Part shown: positions 1 through 5,873 of the stretch, piece by piece | Position numbering within the stretch: the first letter of the stretch is position 1 | Layout of the letters: each line of letters opens with the position of its first letter | Assembly (NCBI GenBank): GCA_000715635.1 | Contig: KL569183.1 | Location: 66,249 to 72,725 of the forward strand | Length of the DNA: 6,477 nt | Direction: 5' to 3' | From: Streptomyces violaceus | GTDB lineage: Bacteria > Actinomycetota > Actinomycetes > Streptomycetales > Streptomycetaceae | Program-made: the position numbers and the translations under genes | The notes under the pieces: model-generated | Told to the model about the DNA's origin: nothing | Database searches by the model: none | Seen by the model: only the letters and a program-made list of their open reading frames with translations

Positions 1-55
1 CGCCTGCCGGACTTCCCGCGGCGGCGTTGTCAGTGGTGGGTCGTACGGTGGGCGC

Positions 56-610
56 ATGGACAGCCATGGGCAGGTTGAGCAGCGGGTCGTGTGGTGCGTC
101 ATCGACAGCGACATCGGTCCGCTGCTGCTGGCCGCGACCCGCGAGGGCCTGGTCAGCGTCGTGTTCCATGCCACGGACGCGGTGCGGGACCGGGCGGTCG
201 AGCGGCTGGCGTCGCGCCTCGGCAGCGGGCCCGTCGAGGCGCCCGGCTCCCCGCTGCTGGCCGAGGCGATACGTCAGGTCGGGGCGTACTTCGCTGGTGA
301 GCGACGCGACTTCGACCTGCCGCTGGACTGGTCGCTGATCTCCGGCTTCAACCGGGAGGTCTTGCGCGAACTGGCCTCGGGCGTGCCGTACGGCACGGTC
401 GTGGGGTATGGCGATCTGGCCGGGCGGGTCGGTCAGCCGAGCGCCGCGCAGGCCGTGGGCATGGCGATGGGCGCCAATCCGCTGCCGGTGGTGGTGCCCT
501 GTCACCGGGTCGTCGAGAGCGGCGGCGGTATCGGCGGTTTCGGGGGCGGCCTGGAGACGAAGCGGAAGCTGCTCGCCCTGGAAGGGGTGCTGCCCGAGCC
601 TCTCTTCTGA
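56..610 (+). CDS. ogt: Methylated-DNA--protein-cysteine S-methyltransferase (O6-alkylguanine-DNA alkyltransferase)
   Basis: This suicide DNA-repair protein moves the alkyl group from O6-alkylguanine (and O4-alkylthymine) in DNA to its own cysteine. It has 184 residues, a normal length for the Ogt/AGT family. An N-terminal alpha/beta domain covers about residues 11-90. The C-terminal DNA-binding and catalytic domain covers about 93-180, with the active-site motif PCHRVV at 148-153 (Cys149 is the acceptor). Asn141 (NPLP) fits the conserved Asn hinge and Tyr118 (GYGDLA) the conserved helix-turn-helix tyrosine. GGIGGFGGGLETKRKLLALEG-type sequence after the active site is typical. The residue matching the Arg finger of human AGT (AARAVG) is Gln132 here (AAQAVG). 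The ATG is chosen because the N-terminus begins just before the first beta strand; only a weak GGTGGG lies upstream. The gene converges on the VOC gene 14 bp away. Family assignment is very secure; the damage range cannot be read from sequence. Confidence 0.96.
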   Translation: MDSHGQVEQRVVWCVIDSDIGPLLLAATREGLVSVVFHATDAVRDRAVERLASRLGSGPVEAPGSPLLAEAIRQVGAYFAGERRDFDLPLDWSLISGFNREVLRELASGVPYGTVVGYGDLAGRVGQPSAAQAVGMAMGANPLPVVVPCHRVVESGGGIGGFGGGLETKRKLLALEGVLPEPLF

Positions 611-620
611 GGTCTCGGGC
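592..620. terminator. Bidirectional hairpin terminator between convergent ogt and VOC genes
   Basis: The arms are GCCCGAGCCTC (592-602) and GAGG-T-CTCGGGC (609-620). They form an 11-bp stem with one bulged T (613) around a 6-base loop TCTTCT (603-608). The hairpin contains the ogt stop codon and ends 5 bp before the VOC stop codon. No T-tract follows on either strand, which is common for Streptomyces terminators. It is well placed to end transcripts from both sides. The structure is seen directly; termination is inferred. Confidence 0.7.
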
Positions 621-624
621 CTGG

Positions 625-1053
625 TCAGTCGTAATGCCGCGCCTCGAAGACGTTGCCGTCCGGGTCCCGGAAGTAGAAGCTGCGGGTCGCCTTGCCCCGG
701 GCTCCGAAAGAGTCGTACGAGAGCTCCGACACCGGTACGGCGCGTTCCTCGAGGCGGCCGAGAAGGGCGTCGAAGTCGCCGCGGGGCAGGGACAGACAGA
801 CGTGGTTGACGGGGTGGCCGGCACTGTCGGCGGCGCCGGGCAGCATCCTCATGCGTTCCGCGAAGGTCAGCGGCATGAGGTCGAGGATGGTCTCGTCGTT
901 GACGCGCACGGAGGGGAACGGCACCTGGCCCGCGGCGAACTCGGTGAGCCTGAGCGGCTCCATGCCGACGGCCTTCTCGTAGAAGTCGGCGGCGGCGACC
1001 GGGTCGCGCACCCAGAGGACGATGTGGTCGAGACGTGCTGTGTGGTCCGTCAT
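625..1053 (-). CDS. VOC family (glyoxalase/bleomycin-resistance fold) protein
   Basis: This is a 142-residue single-unit vicinal-oxygen-chelate protein with two beta-alpha-beta-beta-beta modules. The first begins LDHIVLWVRDP (8-18) and the second VNHVCLSL (82-89), ending with FYFRDPDGNVFEARHY (126-141). His10, His84 and Glu137 sit where the family normally places metal ligands, and Asp58 (ILDLMP) is a plausible fourth, so a divalent metal site is likely. The family includes glyoxalase I, extradiol dioxygenases, FosA-type resistance enzymes and many uncharacterised members. Nothing here fixes the substrate, so no reaction is assigned. The ATG at 1053 is the only reasonable start: the first beta strand begins at residue 8. 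The upstream GGAGG is only one base from the ATG, unusually close. The gene is divergent from psuG and convergent with ogt, so it is probably monocistronic. Confidence 0.9.
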   Translation of the reverse strand: MTDHTARLDHIVLWVRDPVAAADFYEKAVGMEPLRLTEFAAGQVPFPSVRVNDETILDLMPLTFAERMRMLPGAADSAGHPVNHVCLSLPRGDFDALLGRLEERAVPVSELSYDSFGARGKATRSFYFRDPDGNVFEARHYD

Positions 1054-1151
1054 GCCTCCAGGCTCGTGACGTCCTCGACAGCCCGCAAGGGTTTGGCCCG
1101 GCGCGCCGCCCGCCAGAGATGAGGGAGGACCGACTGACAGGAGGCAGGCGC
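1054..1151. other. Divergent intergenic region between the VOC gene and psuG
   Basis: This 98-bp gap must hold the promoters for the divergent VOC gene (minus) and the psuG-psuK unit (plus). A weak plus-strand -35-like TTGGCC lies near 1095, but there is no convincing -10 at normal spacing. A TGACGTC element sits near 1068. No clear operator was found. Confidence 0.4.
1139..1144 (+). promoter_or_regulatory. Ribosome binding site of psuG
   Basis: A perfect AGGAGG lies 7 bases before GTG 1152. This favours the GTG at 1152 over the ATG at 1164 (19 bases away) and over an upstream in-frame ATG-type start at 1035, which would overlap the VOC start. GTG at 1155 is also possible at 10-base spacing. 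Confidence 0.85.
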
Positions 1152-2060
1152 GTGGTGCTGGTGATGTCGGAAGAGGTGCGGGCGGCGCTCGAAGCGCGGC
1201 AGCCCGTGGTGGCCCTGGAGTCCACGATCATCGCCCACGGGCTGCCGCGGCCGCGCAACCTCCAGGTGGCCTTGGAGCTGGAGACGGCCGTGCGGCAGGA
1301 GGGGGCGGTGCCCGCGACCATCGCCGTGCTGGACGGGCGGCCCCATGTCGGACTGGACAAGGAGCAGCTGGAGCGGGTCGCGAACGAGGACGGGATCCGC
1401 AAGCTGGGCCACCGCGATCTGCCGCTCGCGGTAGCCGTCGGGGCGAGCGGCGCGACCACGGTGTCGGCTACCGCGCTGCTGGCGGCGCGGGCGGGCGTCC
1501 GGGTGTTCGCGACAGGCGGGCTCGGCGGGGTGCACCGGGAATGGACGGTGACGCAGGACGAGTCGGCCGATCTGGGTCTGCTGGCGCGGACGCGGATCAC
1601 CGTGGTGTGTGCCGGGGTGAAGTCGATCCTGGACGTGCCGGCGACCCTGCAGCGGCTGGAGACGCTGGGTGTCTCGGTGGCCGGTTACGGCACCGACCGG
1701 TTCCCGGGCTTCTATCTGTCCGACTCGGGACATCCGGTGGACTGGACGCTGCGGACGCCGGAGCAGGTGGCGGGCGTCATGCGGGCCCAGGACACGCTCG
1801 CCGAGCCGGAGTCGGCATTGATCGTCGCCAACCCCGTCCCGGAGGAGGAGCAGCTCGATCCGGAGCTGCACGCGCGCGTGCTCGCGGACGCGCTGCACGC
1901 GTGCGAGGAGGAGGGGGTCACCGGCCAGGCGGTCACACCGTTCCTGCTCGACTATCTGGTACGGCACACCGACGGGGCCTCCCTGAGCGCCAACCTGGCG
2001 GCGGTCCGCGGCAACGTACGCCTGGCGGCGCGGATCGCGGCGGCCTGGGCCCGGGGGTGA
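1152..2060 (+). CDS. psuG: Pseudouridine-5'-phosphate glycosidase
   Basis: The enzyme cleaves the C-C glycosidic bond of pseudouridine 5'-phosphate to give uracil and ribose 5-phosphate, the second step of pseudouridine catabolism in the cytoplasm. The 302 residues match the usual family length of about 300-310. Hallmarks are ALESTIIAHGLPRP (21-34), RKLGHRDLP (83-91), VGASGATTVSAT (96-107), FATGGLGGVHR (119-129), VVCAGVKSILD (151-161) and FPGFYLSDSG (184-193). By recalled comparison with E. coli PsuG, Glu23, Lys84, Asp140 and Lys157 align at nearly constant offset with the active-site set Glu31, Lys93, Asp149 and Lys166. Lys157 would be the lysine that forms the imine with opened ribose, and Asp140 the metal-binding residue. 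The GTG start is set by the AGGAGG at 1139. The kinase gene follows after 44 bp on the same strand, which supports a shared pathway. It has no fused kinase domain. Confidence 0.96.
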   Translation: MVLVMSEEVRAALEARQPVVALESTIIAHGLPRPRNLQVALELETAVRQEGAVPATIAVLDGRPHVGLDKEQLERVANEDGIRKLGHRDLPLAVAVGASGATTVSATALLAARAGVRVFATGGLGGVHREWTVTQDESADLGLLARTRITVVCAGVKSILDVPATLQRLETLGVSVAGYGTDRFPGFYLSDSGHPVDWTLRTPEQVAGVMRAQDTLAEPESALIVANPVPEEEQLDPELHARVLADALHACEEEGVTGQAVTPFLLDYLVRHTDGASLSANLAAVRGNVRLAARIAAAWARG

Positions 2061-2092
2061 CCGGGACCGGGGCCGGTCACCCCACAGGCCGT

Positions 2093-2098
2093 GAGGAG
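2093..2098 (+). promoter_or_regulatory. Ribosome binding site of the PfkB kinase gene
   Basis: GAGGAG lies 6 bases before GTG 2105, which supports that start. A competing in-frame GTG at 2057 overlaps the psuG stop (GTGA). It would add 16 residues of low-complexity leader and has no good ribosome binding site. Confidence 0.75.
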
Positions 2099-2104
2099 CG
2101 CTCC

Positions 2105-3010
2105 GTGGAGGGCGCGGCGCTGCTGGTCGTCGGGGACGTCATCACCGATGTCGTCGCGCGGCACCGGGGGCCGCTCGCGGCGGGCACGGACACGGCTGCC
2201 TCGATCCGGACCGTGCCGGGCGGGGCAGGAGCCAACGTGGCGTGCTGGGCGGCACACCGGGGTGCGGCGGAGGTACGACTGCTCGGGCGCGTGGGCGCGG
2301 ATGCGGCCGCCTGGCACGAGCGCGAACTGGCGGCCCACGGCGTATGCCCGCAGCTCGTCGTCGACCCGCGGGCGCCGACCGGCACGGTGATCTGTCTGGT
2401 GGACCGGGACGCTTCGGCGGAACGGACGTTCCTCACCGACAGCGGCGCGTCGTTGCGGCTCGAACCCGCCGACTGGTCGGACGCGCTGCTCGACGGGGTG
2501 GCCCGGCTGCACCTGTCGGGCTACCTCCTGTTCTCCGAACGGAGTCGCGCCCTGGTGACGGTGGCCCTGAAGGCCGCACGCGCGCGTGGCGTGCCGGTGA
2601 GTCTGGACCCGGCGTCGGCCGGGTTCCTCACCGAGCTGGGCGTCGAGCGTTTCCTGGCACTCGTCGAGGGCGTGGACATACTGCTGCCCAGCCGGGACGA
2701 GGCGTGCCTGCTGACGGGGCTGGCCGACGCGGCGGACGCGGCGGCCGAGCTGAGCCTGCGCATCCCGCTGGTCGTCGCCAAGCAGGGGCGCGAGGGAGCA
2801 CTCGTGGCCCGCTCGGGGAAGGTGTGCGCCCGCGTTCCCGCCGTATCGGCGACGCCACGGGACACCACGGGCGCCGGTGATGCCTTCACCGGCACGTTCC
2901 TCGGCGCCCTGCTCGCGGGCGCCGGGCCGGAGGAGGCGGCGGCGGAGGGCTGCCGGGCGGGTGCGCGGGCAGTGGAGCGAGTGGGCGGCAGGCCGCCTCT
3001 GCCCGGCTGA
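2105..3010 (+). CDS. psuK: PfkB-family carbohydrate kinase, likely pseudouridine kinase
   Basis: This 301-residue ribokinase/PfkB-fold kinase is expected to phosphorylate pseudouridine at the 5' hydroxyl, supplying the substrate of PsuG. The N-terminal strand LLVVGDVITDVV (6-17) begins the fold. The sugar-binding signature is VPGGAGANVA (37-46). The lid-proximal region carries TGTVICLVD (92-100) and ERTFLTDSGAS (106-116). VVAKQGREGALV (223-234) matches the usual xTLGxxGxxx strand. The second PfkB signature DTTGAGDAF (253-261) carries the anion hole and the catalytic base Asp259. The fold assignment is certain. The substrate is inferred from its place 44 bp downstream of psuG, since PfkB kinases also act on ribose, adenosine, fructose and others. 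The C-terminus (GRPPLPG) is encoded inside the first copy of a tandem repeat, so its tail may be a recent replacement. It converges on the methyltransferase gene 84 bp away. Confidence 0.9.
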   Translation: MEGAALLVVGDVITDVVARHRGPLAAGTDTAASIRTVPGGAGANVACWAAHRGAAEVRLLGRVGADAAAWHERELAAHGVCPQLVVDPRAPTGTVICLVDRDASAERTFLTDSGASLRLEPADWSDALLDGVARLHLSGYLLFSERSRALVTVALKAARARGVPVSLDPASAGFLTELGVERFLALVEGVDILLPSRDEACLLTGLADAADAAAELSLRIPLVVAKQGREGALVARSGKVCARVPAVSATPRDTTGAGDAFTGTFLGALLAGAGPEEAAAEGCRAGARAVERVGGRPPLPG

Positions 3011-3070
3011 TGCGGAGCAGGCCGCCTCTGCCCGGCTCATGCGGAATAGGCCGCCCTTGCGCGGCTGAAG
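2988..3070. repeat. Three-copy 29-bp tandem repeat spanning the kinase stop codon
   Basis: Copy 1 is 2988-3016 and copy 2 is 3017-3045; they match at 28 of 29 bases. The one difference, G3009 against C3038, turns the stop codon TGA into TCA in copy 2. Copy 3 (3046-3070) is degenerate and partial, with 19 of 25 matching. Each copy contains a short GCCG...CGGC inverted repeat; in copy 3 it is GCCGC (3050-3054) and GCGGC (3061-3065) around a 6-base loop. The array sits between convergent genes and could act as a weak terminator. There are no spacers, so it is not a CRISPR array. Confidence 0.85.
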
Positions 3071-3094
3071 TCCCACGCCCGTGCCGCTCCCCGG

Positions 3095-3889
3095 CTACTG
3101 CTTGCGTCCCCACGCTGAGATCATCGGTGGCGTCGTGAGGTCGAGCGTGCCGGACGTGACGTTAATGAGGTGCCGCTGGATGTCCTGGTCCGTGGCGAGG
3201 CCCGCGGTGACCAGCTGGTCGCGGATCTGGCGGATCGTGGCGGACTCCAGGGCCGCACAGGCCGGTGAGGCGAGGGGGAAGTAGGCGTCGGCGTGGACGC
3301 GGGTCAGGCCGGCCTCCCGGAGCAGGCGCGGGAGGGTGCGGCCGCAGGGGAGGTCGGTCCCGCGGTCGGCGAGCAGTTTGCGGAAGCTGTGCCGCAGCCG
3401 GTTCGCGAGCTGCTGCTCGGGGCCGTACTCGTCGGGGCAGAGCAGGGGCTGAAGGGCGGGGTCGACGTCCTCGACGAGGAGGCGCCCGCCGGGGCGCAGA
3501 GAGCCGGCCATGGACCGCAACGCCCGTTGCCGGTCGGTGACGTGGACGAGGGCGAGGCGGGCGTGCACCAGGTCGAAGCCCTCCCCCGGCGGGTCCTGTG
3601 CGCCGAGGTCGTGGACGCGGACCTCGACGGGCGGCCGGGCGCCCCGGGCGAGCCGTGAGGTGTCGGTGTCGGTCGCGACGACGCGTCCGGTCGGGCCGAC
3701 CCTCTTCGCCAGCCAGGACACGACGGACGGGCCGCCGGCGCCGACCTCCCAGCACCGCCAGCCGGATCCGACGCCGAGTGCTTCGAGATGCCGGAACGTC
3801 GTGGGGTCGAAGAGAGCGGCGAAGGCGCTGAAATGCTCTGCCGCCTCGGTCTGCCGGTTGTCGAGGAGGTGCCCATCGGTTCGCGTCAT
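3095..3889 (-). CDS. Class I SAM-dependent methyltransferase, substrate unknown
   Basis: This 264-residue protein has a Rossmann-fold methyltransferase domain at about residues 40-140. Motif I is CWEVGAGGPSVVSWLA (46-61), binding S-adenosylmethionine. Asp74 (VATDTD) fits the acidic residue that contacts the ribose, and Asp94 (VHDLG) the adenine-proximal acid. FDLVHARLALVHVTDRQRAL (105-124) and LRPGGRLLVEDVD (131-143) fit motifs IV-V. Such patterns are typical of the UbiE/Methyltransf_25-like group that acts on small molecules. A C-terminal part (about 145-264) with mostly helical character probably forms the substrate lid. It has no signal peptide or membrane segment, so it is cytoplasmic. 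The target is not predictable. The ATG is chosen because homologous-looking sequence begins near it, but no clear Shine-Dalgarno lies upstream (only GGGA about 10 bases away). The gene stands alone, divergent from corA and convergent with the kinase gene. Confidence 0.9.
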   Translation of the reverse strand: MTRTDGHLLDNRQTEAAEHFSAFAALFDPTTFRHLEALGVGSGWRCWEVGAGGPSVVSWLAKRVGPTGRVVATDTDTSRLARGARPPVEVRVHDLGAQDPPGEGFDLVHARLALVHVTDRQRALRSMAGSLRPGGRLLVEDVDPALQPLLCPDEYGPEQQLANRLRHSFRKLLADRGTDLPCGRTLPRLLREAGLTRVHADAYFPLASPACAALESATIRQIRDQLVTAGLATDQDIQRHLINVTSGTLDLTTPPMISAWGRKQ

Positions 3890-4129
3890 GCGGAGATCAT
3901 CCCAGTTGTCCGACTTATCCGTAATGGTCGACGCTCCGGTAAGGAGAACCGCACCGCGCCGGCACGCGTCGATGTCTCAGAACAACGGCACCGGCGAGTC
4001 GTTCGTCCACAGCCGGGAACAAAGCGGAATGCGTCGTTTCCACAGGCTTACCCGCAGCTCACGTGGGCCTGGCAGACTGGCGCGCCAAGGCGCAGGAACG
4101 GCGCGAGGAGTTCACACAAGGAGATCTGG
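3890..4129. other. Divergent intergenic region between methyltransferase gene and corA
   Basis: This 240-bp region is less GC-rich near 3900-4050 than its neighbours and must contain promoters for both divergent genes. An imperfect inverted repeat CTTATCCG (3914-3921) and CGGTAAG (3937-3943) lies close to the methyltransferase start. A perfect 10-bp palindrome TGGCGCGCCA lies at 4078-4087 in the expected corA leader. An ECF-like GGAAC at 4016 is followed by CGTT at unusually short spacing (14 bases). AAGGAG at 3941 has no start codon at useful distance. No canonical -35/-10 pair and no known riboswitch was recognised. Confidence 0.4.
4118..4123 (+). promoter_or_regulatory. Ribosome binding site of corA
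   Basis: AAGGAG lies 6 bases before ATG 4130, fixing that start over the second ATG at 4136 (12 bases away). It also argues against the long upstream in-frame extension to about 3788, whose sequence looks non-coding. Confidence 0.88.
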
Positions 4130-5257
4130 ATGTCCATGGCAGGGAATCTGCGGAAGGTCACGAGCCTCGGCGGGGTCGATGGCCTTCGCAAGGTGGCTCG
4201 GCTGGCCAGGCGGCGCCCGCGCGTCGACCTGAGTCACCCGGCCCGCTCCCCGCTGGGTTCCTCGGTGGTGAACTGCGTGACGTACCGGGACGGTGTCCGC
4301 ACCCCCGCGCGCGGGGATCTGGTGGATGTCGTGGAGCGGGTGCGCAAGCGCCGGGAGGGCTTCGTCTGGCTCGGGCTGCACGAGCCGACCGACCAGGAGT
4401 TCGCGGGCATCGCCGAGCTCTTCGACCTGCACCCGCTGGCCGTCGAGGACGCCGTCGAGGCCCACCAGCGCCCCAAGCTGGAGCGGTACGGGGAGACGCT
4501 CTTCGCGGTGTTCAAGACGGTCTGCTATGTCGAGCACGAGGAACTCACGGCCACCAGCGAGGTGGTGAACACCGGCGAAATCATGGTGTTCGTCGGCGAG
4601 GACTTCGTGATCACCGTGCGACACGGCCGGCACGGCTCGCTGGGTCCGCTGCGCGAAGAGCTGGAGTCCGATCCCGGCCAGCTGGCCAAGGGCCCGTCCG
4701 CGGTGCTGCACGCGATCGCGGACCACGTGGTCGACGACTACCTGACCGTCACGGACTCGGTGCATGCGGACATCGACCAGGTCGAGACGGATGTCTTCGC
4801 GGAGACCGGTGCGCGCGCCGACCCGGGGCGCATCTACCAGCTCAAGCGTGAACTCCTCGAGCTGAAGCGGGCCGTGGTGCCGCTCAGCCGCCCGCTCGAG
4901 GATCTCGCCACCCGGCCGATCCGAGCGGTCGACCCTGAGATACAGGCGTACTTCCGCGATGTCTCGGACCATCTGCTGCGGGCGAAGGAGCAGATCGCCG
5001 CCTTCGACGAACTGCTCAACTCCATCCTGCAGGCGCACCTCGCGCAGGTCACGGTCGCGCAGAACGAGGACATGCGGAAGATCACGGCGTGGGCCGCGAT
5101 CATCGCCGTGCCGACGATGGTCTGCGGGGTGTACGGCATGAACTTCGAGCACATGCCGGAGCTGCACTGGCGGTACGGCTACGGCATGGTCATCGGCGTC
5201 ATATCCGTCGCGTGCGTGACGCTGTACCGGGCGTTCCGGCGCAGCGGCTGGCTCTGA
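4130..5257 (+). CDS. corA: CorA-family magnesium/cobalt transport protein
   Basis: This is a homopentameric membrane channel for Mg2+, and possibly Co2+ or other divalent cations. Its 375 residues are slightly longer than typical CorA (about 315-350), with a basic N-terminal extension (1-40, rich in Arg/Lys) before the cytoplasmic domain. The alpha/beta domain (about 45-180) includes GFVWLGLHEPTDQEF (77-91), HPLAVEDAVEAHQRPKLERY (101-120) and FVGEDFVITVRHG (154-166). A long charged helix (about 195-315) with heptad character leads to the pore. TM1 is about 318-336 and ends in the diagnostic YGMN selectivity loop (335-338), followed by FEHMPEL. TM2 is about 350-367, and the protein ends with the basic tail YRAFRRSGWL. 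All key elements are present, so it should be functional. It is divergent from the methyltransferase gene and convergent with the CBS gene, probably transcribed alone. Ion preference within the family cannot be told from sequence. Confidence 0.96.
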   Translation: MSMAGNLRKVTSLGGVDGLRKVARLARRRPRVDLSHPARSPLGSSVVNCVTYRDGVRTPARGDLVDVVERVRKRREGFVWLGLHEPTDQEFAGIAELFDLHPLAVEDAVEAHQRPKLERYGETLFAVFKTVCYVEHEELTATSEVVNTGEIMVFVGEDFVITVRHGRHGSLGPLREELESDPGQLAKGPSAVLHAIADHVVDDYLTVTDSVHADIDQVETDVFAETGARADPGRIYQLKRELLELKRAVVPLSRPLEDLATRPIRAVDPEIQAYFRDVSDHLLRAKEQIAAFDELLNSILQAHLAQVTVAQNEDMRKITAWAAIIAVPTMVCGVYGMNFEHMPELHWRYGYGMVIGVISVACVTLYRAFRRSGWL

Positions 5258-5270
5258 CGCGGCCGTGACG

Positions 5271-5311
5271 CGCGGGGGTGACCTGCGGGCGGGACCTCCG
5301 GTTGCCCCGCG
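5271..5311. terminator. Possible bidirectional terminator between corA and the CBS gene
   Basis: Arms CGCGGGG (5271-5277) and CCCCGCG (5305-5311) can form a 7-bp all-GC stem enclosing a 27-base loop. The right arm also belongs to a perfect 10-bp palindrome CCCCGCGGGG (5305-5314) just next to the CBS stop codon. The long loop and lack of a T-tract make this uncertain; position between convergent stops is the main support. Confidence 0.35.
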
Positions 5312-5314
5312 GGG

Positions 5315-5740
5315 TCAGCGTGTGGTGGTGGCGTAGACGCTCTCGGCCCAGGAGGCGATCTGGTCGTCCGCCAGGTGCCGGGCCAGGTCGGCTTCGCTGA
5401 TCATGCCGACCAGCCGCTTGTCCTGGATCACGGGCAGCCTGCGGATCTGGTGCTCCCGCATCTCGCGGAGCACTTCGCCGACATCGGCGTTCGCGTCGAT
5501 CCAGCGCGGGGTGCCCTTGGCCATCTCACCCGCGGTGATCCTGGCGGGGTCGTGCCCCATGGCGACGCAGCCGACGACGATGTCGCGGTCGGTGAGGATG
5601 CCGCAGAGCCGCTCGTTCTCGTCGCTGATGGGCAGGGCACCGACGTTCAGTTCACGCATGAGCTGGGCGGCGCGGTCGAGGGTTTCGTGCGCGGGGATCC
5701 ACTGGGCGCCCCGGTGCATGATGTCTCCGGCGGTGGTCAT
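5315..5740 (-). CDS. Tandem CBS-domain protein
   Basis: This 141-residue protein is almost entirely a CBS pair (Bateman module). CBS1 covers about 7-60 (DIMHRGAQWIPAHETL..., VGALPI, LCGILTDRDIV) and CBS2 about 72-126 (EMAKGTPRWIDANADV, IRRLPVI, LVGMISEADLARHL). No enzyme or transporter domain is attached. CBS pairs often bind adenine nucleotides or SAM and regulate partner proteins. Short stand-alone forms like mycobacterial hypoxic response protein 1 resemble this one, so a role in stress or energy sensing is plausible but unproven. The start at 5740 is chosen over an in-frame start at 5785 because GGGAGG lies 6 bases before it and the family usually begins MTTA(R/G)DIM. It converges on corA with a 57-bp gap; a functional link to the cation channel is not shown. 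The uridine-kinase-like gene ends 133 bp upstream on the same strand. Confidence 0.94.
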   Translation of the reverse strand: MTTAGDIMHRGAQWIPAHETLDRAAQLMRELNVGALPISDENERLCGILTDRDIVVGCVAMGHDPARITAGEMAKGTPRWIDANADVGEVLREMREHQIRRLPVIQDKRLVGMISEADLARHLADDQIASWAESVYATTTR

Positions 5741-5746
5741 GAAGTA

Positions 5747-5752
5747 CCTCCC
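5747..5752 (-). promoter_or_regulatory. Ribosome binding site of the CBS gene
   Basis: On the minus strand GGGAGG lies 6 bases before the ATG at 5740. It decides the start in favour of the 141-residue form. Confidence 0.85.
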
Positions 5753-5775
5753 GATGCCGGACGGCCGGCGCGGCG

Positions 5776-5796
5776 CGGGACGCACCGCGAGTCCCG
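5776..5796. promoter_or_regulatory. Inverted repeat upstream of the CBS gene
   Basis: CGGGAC (5776-5781) and GTCCCG (5791-5796) are perfect 6-base inverted arms separated by 9 bases, centred about 46 bases before the CBS start codon. Read on the minus strand, the left part GTCGGGACT resembles one half of the DevR/DosR box known from hypoxia regulons, but the 9-base spacer differs from the about 4 bases of the canonical palindrome. It may be an operator or a leader hairpin; neither is shown. Confidence 0.3.
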
Positions 5797-5873
5797 ACGC
5801 CCTTCATTCTCGCCGCGCCACCGGATGCCCGCACACGGAACCCGTCCGCGCCCGCCCGACGGCGAGCAGCCGC

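Noticed and set aside
634..1122. 162-codon plus-strand frame over the VOC gene
   Set aside because: It runs against a well-recognised VOC protein, and its translation shows no recognisable domain.
2988..3070. CRISPR-like repeat array
   Set aside because: The units abut directly with no unique spacers and there are no cas genes; it is a simple tandem duplication.
1050..3076. Long minus-strand open frames opposite psuG and the kinase gene
   Set aside because: They are shadows caused by high third-position GC; the translations are rich in Arg, His, Pro and Gln with no recognisable domain.
4016..4037. ECF sigma-factor promoter GGAAC...CGTT before corA
   Set aside because: The spacing of 14 bases is shorter than the 15-18 usually seen, so it is likely chance.
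3788..4129. Upstream extension of corA by 114 codons
   Set aside because: The extension overlaps the start of the methyltransferase gene, lacks CorA sequence, and a good ribosome binding site fixes the start at 4130.
3972..4232. Small plus-strand frame beginning MSQNNGTGES
   Set aside because: It has no ribosome binding site and overlaps corA out of frame, with Arg-rich shadow-like sequence in its second half.
4112..5167. 351-codon open frame antisense to corA
   Set aside because: It mirrors corA codon for codon, has a composition expected from GC-rich antisense, and shows no family motif. The corA frame has all CorA hallmarks.
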